A stretch of DNA of 8,180 bases from Parcubacteria group bacterium. Its GTDB lineage: Bacteria; Patescibacteriota; Patescibacteriia; UBA2169. Location of the stretch: NCBI GenBank assembly GCA_016177305.1, contig JACOVK010000019.1, positions 1 through 8,180 of the forward strand, in the 5' to 3' direction. Shown here one piece after another: positions 1 through 5,065 of the stretch; within the stretch, counting starts at the first letter, position 1; every line of letters starts with the position of its first letter. The notes under the pieces were generated by a model that worked only from the letters and a program-made list of their open reading frames with translations, was not told the origin of the DNA and did not search any database. Both the position numbers and the translations under genes were made by a program.

Positions 1-95
1 CGGGCGATTGCCTGGTCTTCCTGTCCATTGCAAAGGTGCGATTTTTAGCATACTATCAAAACTTGCCACATCTGTCAAGTCTTTATTAAAGTTAT

Positions 96-124
96 GATGT
101 GGTATAAGCTATATCTACTATAAT
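96..124 (+). promoter_or_regulatory. Candidate promoter(s) for the glycan operon
   Basis: A perfect -10 hexamer TATAAT lies at 119-124, and a second -10-like box TATAAG at 103-108 is preceded by TGG, an extended -10 pattern. Neither has a convincing -35 at the right distance: GATGTG at 96-101 is 17 nt from the first box. If 119-124 is used, transcription would start near 131, so the 129-174 hairpin would form the very 5' end of the mRNA. The region is much AT-richer than the coding DNA. The call rests on sequence match alone. Confidence 0.4.
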
Positions 125-128
125 TTTG

Positions 129-174
129 CGGTTTTGTCCTTGGGCCGAGTAAAGCGAGGTTAAGGACAAAACCG
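129..174 (+). promoter_or_regulatory. Leader hairpin 1 (or REP-like palindrome)
   Basis: A 13-bp perfect stem pairs 129-141 with 162-174. Inside it, 145-149 (CCGAG) faces 155-159 (CGAGG), giving two C-G pairs, tandem sheared-type G.A/A.G pairs and a closing G-C, with 150-154 as the loop. The stem is GC-mixed and no U-run follows it, so it is not a terminator. It could be the first element of a regulatory 5' leader. It also resembles the GTCCTT...AAGGAC palindromes scattered as REP-like repeats in many CPR genomes. That resemblance is from memory and cannot be tested inside one window. Confidence 0.5.
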
Positions 175-181
175 AGAGGAG

Positions 182-241
182 AAAGCGTGCGAAAGGTGGA
201 GTATCCTGCTTGAGCAGGATACGGAACCTGAAGCGCGCTTT
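182..241 (+). promoter_or_regulatory. Leader hairpin 2 with symmetric purine internal loops
   Basis: A 60-nt hairpin is built from three helices: 182-190 with 233-241 (9 bp, one G.U), 194-197 with 226-229 (4 bp) and 201-209 with 214-222 (9 bp), capped by the tetraloop TTGA at 210-213. The helices are separated by two exactly symmetric 3x3 internal loops, GAA facing GAA and GGA facing GGA. Each can form G.A pairs at both edges. The 3' arm ends 6 nt before the ATG at 248. The only Shine-Dalgarno-like bases for that ATG are GGA at 242-244. Folding would therefore be expected to limit ribosome access. Structure is seen; regulation is inferred. Confidence 0.55.
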
Positions 242-247
242 GGACGA

Positions 248-1660
248 ATGAAACGTTCCGAACTGCTGTTCTCATTTCTCTTGATTCCGGTTGACTACAG
301 CATGGTCATGCTGGCCGCGGTCGGCGTGTATTTTTTGCGGTACCAGACGTTCTTGACGGACGTGCGGCCCGTGGTGTTTGAGATATCTCTTGCCGAGTAC
401 AGCCGCATTGCGGCAGGAGTCGCGCTCCTGTGGCTGCCCGCGTTCGCCCTGGCGGGCATGTACGCCATCCAGCGCAACCGCCGGTACGCGGGCGAACTTG
501 CGCGCGTGGCCGTGGGCTGCTCGCTCGGATTGATAGAGATCGTGCTGTTCATATTCTTTCGGCACGAGCTGTTCGGCTCGCGCTTTATCGTGCTTGCCGG
601 GTATGGCGCGGCCATGGCATGCGTGTTTTGCGGGCGCGTTCTGATCCGTTCCATCCAGCGCGCATTGTACCGCAAGAACATAGGCTCGCGTAGGGTGGTG
701 GTGTTCGGAGATGGCCTTACCGCGCACCGTCTGATCCAATCGTTCAGAGAAGATCCGGATGCCGGGTTTCGCGTGGTGCGCCATTTCCGGAAACTTGACG
801 AGGCCTCCTTGGGCTTGCTTGAAAACATCTCAAAGCACGGCCAGGCCGATATGGTCATCCACGCCGAGCCAAACCACGGCCGCCGGGAGATTACCCGTTT
901 GTACGAATTCTGCCGCGAGCACCACTTTGAATTTTCCTATGCCGCGGACGTGCTGGAAGCGACGAGCGCGCATGTTGAGGTCACGGATATCGCGGGCATG
1001 CCCGTGGTGCACGTTAAGCGCACCCCGCTTGACGGGTGGGGGAGAATCGTCAAGCGCCTTTTTGACATTATCGGTTCCGTAAGCCTCTTGGTGCTTTTTT
1101 CCCCGCTTCTCGCCGCCACGGCGATCCTGATCAAGCTTGATTCAAAAGGGCCGGTATTTTTTACGCGGCTTGATGATGGGGTGCCCCAGCGCCGGATCGG
1201 CCAGGACGGCAGGGCGTTTCGGTACTTCAAGTTCCGCTCCATGCGCGCCGGAACGCACTTGATGCGCTACCACGAACTCTCGGCGCTCAACGCGCGCCGC
1301 GGGCCGCTGGTAAAGATACCGGACGACCCGCGCGTCACGCGCGTGGGAAAATTCATCCGCCGGTTTTCCATTGACGAGCTTCCGGAGTTCTTTCTCGTGT
1401 TTTTGGGCAGGATGAGCCTGGTCGGGCCCCGTCCCCACTACCCCGAGGAGGTTGCCAAGTACACCGGCTACCAAAAGCGGCTCCTCACCATTAAGCCCGG
1501 GATTACGGGCTTGGCCCAGATTTCCGGGAGGAGCGATCTGGACTTTGACGAAGAGGCGCGGCTGGACATGTTTTACATTGAAAACTGGAGCTTCTGGCTG
1601 GACATGCAGATTCTCCTGCGTACGCCGTGGGCCGTGTTCCGAGGGAGAAAAGGGGTATGA
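248..1660 (+). CDS. Polyprenyl-phosphate sugar-phosphate transferase (WbaP/WcaJ-like)
   Basis: Expected to start glycan assembly by moving a sugar-1-phosphate from a nucleotide sugar to undecaprenyl phosphate at the inner membrane face. The 470 residues match the large form of the bacterial sugar-transferase family. Four hydrophobic segments lie at about 5-30, 53-74, 84-104 and 112-133. A Rossmann-like domain follows at about 148-260 (VVVFGDG at 150-156). The catalytic domain opens with KRLFD at 269-273 and a membrane helix with the family's Ser-Pro break at 285-286. Further motifs are KFRSM at 328-332, the catalytic Asp-Glu pair in DELPE at 376-380, SLVGPRP at 390-396, PGITGLAQISGR at 417-428 and YIENWS at 443-448. 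Residues 308-315 look like a short insertion against the usual QERVG segment. The ATG at 248 has a weak ribosome site and sits just after a hairpin. The stop overlaps the next start (ATGA). Which sugar it uses cannot be read from sequence. Confidence 0.93.
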   Translation: MKRSELLFSFLLIPVDYSMVMLAAVGVYFLRYQTFLTDVRPVVFEISLAEYSRIAAGVALLWLPAFALAGMYAIQRNRRYAGELARVAVGCSLGLIEIVLFIFFRHELFGSRFIVLAGYGAAMACVFCGRVLIRSIQRALYRKNIGSRRVVVFGDGLTAHRLIQSFREDPDAGFRVVRHFRKLDEASLGLLENISKHGQADMVIHAEPNHGRREITRLYEFCREHHFEFSYAADVLEATSAHVEVTDIAGMPVVHVKRTPLDGWGRIVKRLFDIIGSVSLLVLFSPLLAATAILIKLDSKGPVFFTRLDDGVPQRRIGQDGRAFRYFKFRSMRAGTHLMRYHELSALNARRGPLVKIPDDPRVTRVGKFIRRFSIDELPEFFLVFLGRMSLVGPRPHYPEEVAKYTGYQKRLLTIKPGITGLAQISGRSDLDFDEEARLDMFYIENWSFWLDMQILLRTPWAVFRGRKGV

Positions 1661-2748
1661 AGCTCGCTTTGGTGCACGACCATTTAAACCAGATCGGCGG
1701 CGCCGAGCGCGTGCTCGCCGCCATGCACGCGGTGTGGCCCGAGGCTCCGCTCTACACGCTCCTCCACGACAAAAAAACCATCAGCGACTTTTTTGGCACG
1801 CTCCGCATCCGCCCCTCGTTCATCCAGAAGCTCCCGTTTTCCATACGCCACTTGCGCTGGTATTTGGCGGCAATGCCCGCGGCCGTTGAATCGTTCAACC
1901 TTTCAAAGTATGACGTGGTGCTCTCCAGCGCGTCCGCGTTCGCCAAAGGCGCCATTGCTCCGCCGAACGCTCTCCACATCTGCTACTGCCACACCCCGAC
2001 GCGGTACTTGTGGAGCGACTCGCACGCATACGTGCAGGAGGTGGGCGGGGGCCGCGTCATCGGCACGATTTTGCCGTTCGTGCTTTCTCAGCTTCGCCTG
2101 TGGGACTACGTGGCAAGCCAGCGGGTTGATTATTTCATTGCGAACTCCCGGTTCGTGGCAAGCCGCATCAAGCGGTACTACAACCGGGACGCAACCGTCA
2201 TCTACCCGCCGGTTGACGTGTACCGCTACCCCCTGCTTCCCCGAATGAACTACTTTGCCATGGTTTCGCGCTTGCGGCCGTACAAGAAGGTTGATATCGC
2301 GATCCGCGCGTTCAACCGTTTGAACATGCCGCTCGTCATCGTGGGGGACGGGGAAGAGCGGACCGCGCTTTCCGCCATGGCCGGGCCCAACATCCACTTT
2401 GCGGGCAACCTCAACGAGCGCGCCAAGAAGCGGCTCCTTGCCGGGGCATTTGGGTTCATCCATCCGCAGGAGGAGGATGCCGGCATTTCCGCGATTGAGG
2501 CAATGGCAGCGGGCACCCCGGTTATCGCGTACGGCTCGGGCGGGGCGCTTGAAACCGTGCGGCCGGGCGAGACGGGCGCGTTTTTTGAAGAGCAGACCTG
2601 GCAGTCGCTCGCGGACGCGGTCATCCGGTTCAAGCGGCAGGCGTTTGACCACGCCGCGATCCGGCGCTGGAGCCAGCAGTTTTCCCGCGAGCGTTTTGAG
2701 CGCGAATTAAAAGATTTTGTGGAGTCTAAATATGCGAATCGGCATTGA
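1657..2748 (+). CDS. GT4 glycosyltransferase, WbaZ (mannosyltransferase)-like
   Basis: A GT-B-fold, retaining glycosyltransferase of family GT4, 363 residues, cytoplasmic or peripheral to the membrane. It probably adds one sugar to the lipid-linked glycan begun by the preceding enzyme. The N-terminal domain has MKLALVHDHL (1-10), the acceptor-side glycine loop GGAERV (14-19) and CHTPTRYLW (111-119). The C-terminal donor domain has SRLRPYKK (204-211), GDGEE (230-234) and the E-x7-E motif at Glu273 and Glu281, followed by GTPVIAYGSGGALETV (286-301). The EEDAGI and YGSGGALETV wording fits the WbaZ-like GT4 subgroup. I chose the ATG at 1657: it overlaps the previous stop by 4 nt and has GAGGGAG at 1641-1647 and AGGGG at 1651-1655 upstream. 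A GTG at 1627 would add ten residues unlike the family. Mannose as donor is a guess from the subgroup. Confidence 0.92.
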   Translation: MKLALVHDHLNQIGGAERVLAAMHAVWPEAPLYTLLHDKKTISDFFGTLRIRPSFIQKLPFSIRHLRWYLAAMPAAVESFNLSKYDVVLSSASAFAKGAIAPPNALHICYCHTPTRYLWSDSHAYVQEVGGGRVIGTILPFVLSQLRLWDYVASQRVDYFIANSRFVASRIKRYYNRDATVIYPPVDVYRYPLLPRMNYFAMVSRLRPYKKVDIAIRAFNRLNMPLVIVGDGEERTALSAMAGPNIHFAGNLNERAKKRLLAGAFGFIHPQEEDAGISAIEAMAAGTPVIAYGSGGALETVRPGETGAFFEEQTWQSLADAVIRFKRQAFDHAAIRRWSQQFSRERFERELKDFVESKYANRH

Positions 2749-3892
2749 TTGCCGCGTACTGCAGGAAGGGACCGGGGGCGTATTCGGGTACGCGAAAAGC
2801 TTGCTGCACAGCCTCATCCCGCAGGCAGCGAAGCACGAAATCAAGCTGTTTGCAAACCAGCATCGCCCCAAAAAGAGCGCGGCTCTTGTTGAGCTTGCGG
2901 CGCACCCGAACGTTGCGCTCAACCAGTACACGTTTCCGAACAAGTTTTTGAACGCATCGTTCCGCGTTGCGGCGTGGCCCAAGATAGATGAACTGGTGGG
3001 CGGGTGCGACGTGCTGTTTTTCCCGAGCATGATGTACGCCGCGTGGTCCCCCAAAACAAAAATAGTGCTTACCATGCACGACCTTTCGTACGAGTTTTTT
3101 CCGGAATTTTTTACGTACCGGCAGCGGGCTTGGCACTACTTCATGAACCCGCGGCTTTTGTGCCAGAAGGCGGAAGCGATCATCGCGGTTTCCGAAAGCA
3201 CGCGCGCCGACGTCATTTCGCAGTATGGCATTGATGGCCGGAACGTTACGGCAATCCATTCGGGCGTTGACTCCGCTTTCAGGCCCGTGGTGGACCGGAG
3301 TATACTCGCCGCGGTGCGGAACCAGTACGGCCTTCCGGATGCCCGGTACATCCTGCAGACCGGCACCCTTGAGCCGCGCAAGAACCACCTGGCAACGCTT
3401 GCCGCGTACGAGGCGTGGCGTACGCAATACCCCGCCGAATCCCAGCATACGCATCTTTTGTTTGCGGGGCACAGCGGCTGGAAGGCGCGCTCCTGGCGCG
3501 CGGCCATTGCAAATTCCGAATTTCGTGGTACGATTCACGTCATCAGCGATGTCGCGCGCTCTGATCTTCCGGCCGTGTACTCGCTCGCATCCGTGTTCGT
3601 GTACCCGAGCTTTTATGAAGGATTCGGGTTTCCGGTGCTGGAAGCGTTCGCGTGCGGCATCCCGGTGGTAGCGAGTAGCGCCGCTTCGGTCGGCGAAATC
3701 GCGGGCGATGCCGCGCTTTTGGTGAATCCGCACCGCGTGGACGAGCTCTTGTTCGCCATCCGCGAGATCCTGAACAAGCCCGCTCGCGGAAAAGAGCTGC
3801 GCGCCAAAGGCTTGGGCCGCACCACGCAGTTCGGGTGGGAAAAGAGCGCAAAACAGACCCTTAGCGTGCTGGAATATGCGCATCGGAATTGA
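2732..3892 (+). CDS. GT4 glycosyltransferase, MtfB-like
   Basis: A 386-residue GT-B, GT4-type glycosyltransferase, likely the second or third sugar-adding step of the same glycan. The N-terminal strand MRIGIDCR (1-8) leads to the glycine loop GTGGVFGYAKSLL (13-25), MHDLSYEFFP (115-124) and VSESTRADV (153-161). The donor half has GTLEPRKNH (211-219), with the Arg and Lys that usually contact donor phosphates. Its PSFYEGFGFPVLEAFACG (292-309) holds the E-x7-E pair Glu296/Glu304. This wording is typical of the MtfB-like mannosyltransferase subgroup. The ATG at 2732 is preferred over an in-frame TTG at 2717 because the protein then begins on the conserved first beta strand and GGAG lies 7 nt upstream (2721-2724). 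It overlaps the preceding gene by 17 nt, so the ribosome site lies inside that gene. The sugar and linkage are unknown. Confidence 0.92.
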   Translation: MRIGIDCRVLQEGTGGVFGYAKSLLHSLIPQAAKHEIKLFANQHRPKKSAALVELAAHPNVALNQYTFPNKFLNASFRVAAWPKIDELVGGCDVLFFPSMMYAAWSPKTKIVLTMHDLSYEFFPEFFTYRQRAWHYFMNPRLLCQKAEAIIAVSESTRADVISQYGIDGRNVTAIHSGVDSAFRPVVDRSILAAVRNQYGLPDARYILQTGTLEPRKNHLATLAAYEAWRTQYPAESQHTHLLFAGHSGWKARSWRAAIANSEFRGTIHVISDVARSDLPAVYSLASVFVYPSFYEGFGFPVLEAFACGIPVVASSAASVGEIAGDAALLVNPHRVDELLFAIREILNKPARGKELRAKGLGRTTQFGWEKSAKQTLSVLEYAHRN

Positions 3893-5036
3893 TTGCCGTT
3901 TGTATGGGACGTTCCACCGTGGAATCGGCCGCTACACCGAGCAGCTGGTTTTGGCATTGGCAAGGCGCGAGGACGAAAACCACTACGTGCTGTTCGCGCC
4001 GTCCGAGGTTGCGTCCAAGCTCTCGCTCCCGGGCGCGCGATTTTCCGTGGTCAGGGCCGATGTGCCGCACTATGGCGTAGCCGAGCACTTGTTGATGCCC
4101 GGGCTCGCGCTCTCCGCGCGCGTTGATATGATGCACTTTACGCACCTGAACGCGCCATACTGGTGCCCGGTGCCGTACGTGGTTACGATCCATGATTTGA
4201 TTGTGTTTCATTTTCCAGACACGCGCGCCTCAAACCTTCCCGCGTGGAAGTATGCGCTCAAAATTTGGGGGTATGGCCGGGTTTTGAGAAACGCCGCCAA
4301 AAAAGCAAAAAAAATCATTGCGGTTTCCGAATTCACCAAGCGCGACATTATGCGCAATCTCGGAGTTCCCGGGGAAAAGATTGCAGTCACGCACCTGGGC
4401 GTGGAAAAGATGCTCCTCGGCACGGACCTGATGCGCAATACTCCGCAGTTTGATTTGATGCTTACGGACAAGTTCGGCATCACCAAGCCGTACGTGCTGT
4501 ACGTGGGCAGCGCGTACCCGCACAAGAACCTCAAGCGCCTGATTGACGCGTACCTCCTGCTCCGCACGCGCTACCAGCGCAACTGGCAGCTCGTGCTTTG
4601 CGGCAGGATTGACCCGTTCTATGAAGCGCTTGCGCGCTACGCAGACCAAGCCGCTGTTGACGCGCATTACCGGCGCGACATTATTTTTACCGGCGAAGTT
4701 TCGGACAAAGTTTTGGACGGCGTGTACCGCGGGGCAAAGTGCTTCGCCTTTCCCTCGCGCTACGAGGGGTTCGGCCTGCCGGCGCTGGAAGCGGCAACGA
4801 GGGGCGTCCCGGTGGTGTGCTCAAAAGCCGCGAGCTTGCCCGAGGTCATGGCGGATGCGGTGCGGTATTGCGACCCCGAAAGCACGGAATCCATTGCTCA
4901 CGTTTTGGACGAGGTTGGAGGCTCGCATGCACTCGCGGACGAGCTCGCGGCGCGCGGACGCAGCCGCGCAAAACTTTTTTCGTGGGAAAAAACAGCACAA
5001 GAGACCGTTGCTGCATACCATGAGATTATGGTATAA
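3876..5036 (+). CDS. GT4 glycosyltransferase, MtfB-like (second paralogue)
   Basis: A second GT4 enzyme of the MtfB-like type, also 386 residues, with the same first eight residues (MRIGIDCR) as the preceding gene but divergent beyond the motifs. Visible motifs are RGIGRY (15-20), HDL (106-108), VSEFTKRDI (150-158) and GSAYPHKN (211-218). PSRYEGFGLPALEAATRG (293-310) carries the E-x7-E pair Glu297/Glu305. It probably adds a further sugar to the lipid-linked chain in the cytoplasm. The start overlaps the previous gene by 17 nt in exactly the same geometry as the junction before it. The ribosome site is poor (GGAA only 3 nt before ATG), so translation may depend on ribosomes ending the preceding gene. 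The stop TAA lies inside the -10 box of the promoter for the next gene. Specificity cannot be told. Confidence 0.92.
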   Translation: MRIGIDCRLYGTFHRGIGRYTEQLVLALARREDENHYVLFAPSEVASKLSLPGARFSVVRADVPHYGVAEHLLMPGLALSARVDMMHFTHLNAPYWCPVPYVVTIHDLIVFHFPDTRASNLPAWKYALKIWGYGRVLRNAAKKAKKIIAVSEFTKRDIMRNLGVPGEKIAVTHLGVEKMLLGTDLMRNTPQFDLMLTDKFGITKPYVLYVGSAYPHKNLKRLIDAYLLLRTRYQRNWQLVLCGRIDPFYEALARYADQAAVDAHYRRDIIFTGEVSDKVLDGVYRGAKCFAFPSRYEGFGLPALEAATRGVPVVCSKAASLPEVMADAVRYCDPESTESIAHVLDEVGGSHALADELAARGRSRAKLFSWEKTAQETVAAYHEIMV

Positions 5037-5037
5037 T
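5008..5037 (+). promoter_or_regulatory. Candidate promoter for the DUF4012 gene
   Basis: TTGCTG at 5008-5013 and a perfect TATAAT at 5032-5037 are separated by 18 nt, a good sigma70-type layout. The promoter lies inside the last codons of the GT4 gene, and the stop TAA (5034-5036) is part of the -10 box. The start of transcription would be near 5044, leaving a leader of about 22 nt before the GTG at 5066. This suggests the DUF4012 gene can be expressed apart from the glycan operon. Confidence 0.55.
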
Positions 5038-5050
5038 CACGTTAGATTAT

Positions 5051-5059
5051 TTATCCACA
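5051..5059 (+). promoter_or_regulatory. Perfect consensus DnaA box
   Basis: TTATCCACA matches the high-affinity DnaA-box consensus exactly. It sits between the predicted transcription start (about 5044) and the GTG start at 5066, next to an AT-rich stretch. It is the only perfect copy I found, so it does not indicate a replication origin. DnaA binding here would be placed to block transcription, but a chance match cannot be excluded. Confidence 0.4.
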
Positions 5060-5065
5060 CCGGTA

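Noticed and set aside
75..275. A 66-codon minus-strand frame across the leader region
   Set aside because: It runs through the promoter and both hairpins, whose palindromes are better explained as RNA structure. It has no protein motif.
1627..1656. An upstream GTG start for the WbaZ-like gene
   Set aside because: The added ten residues precede the conserved MKLALVHDHL strand and merely translate the tail of the previous gene out of frame. The ATG at 1657 has the ribosome site.
1903..2652. A 249-codon minus-strand open frame over the WbaZ-like gene
   Set aside because: A shadow of the + strand gene: arginine/histidine-rich composition, no motif, no ribosome site.
2717..2731. An upstream TTG start for the first MtfB-like gene
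   Set aside because: Family proteins begin at the MRIG(I/V)D strand. The ATG at 2732 has GGAG at a good distance.
2726..3883. A 385-codon open frame on the minus strand covering the first MtfB-like GT4 gene almost end to end
   Set aside because: Its length comes from the GC-rich codon bias of the + strand gene. The protein has no recognisable motif, whereas the + strand protein has full GT4 motifs.
5040..5065. A replication origin suggested by the DnaA box
   Set aside because: There is only one perfect box, no cluster, no dnaA or dnaN gene, and the intergenic gap is 29 nt.
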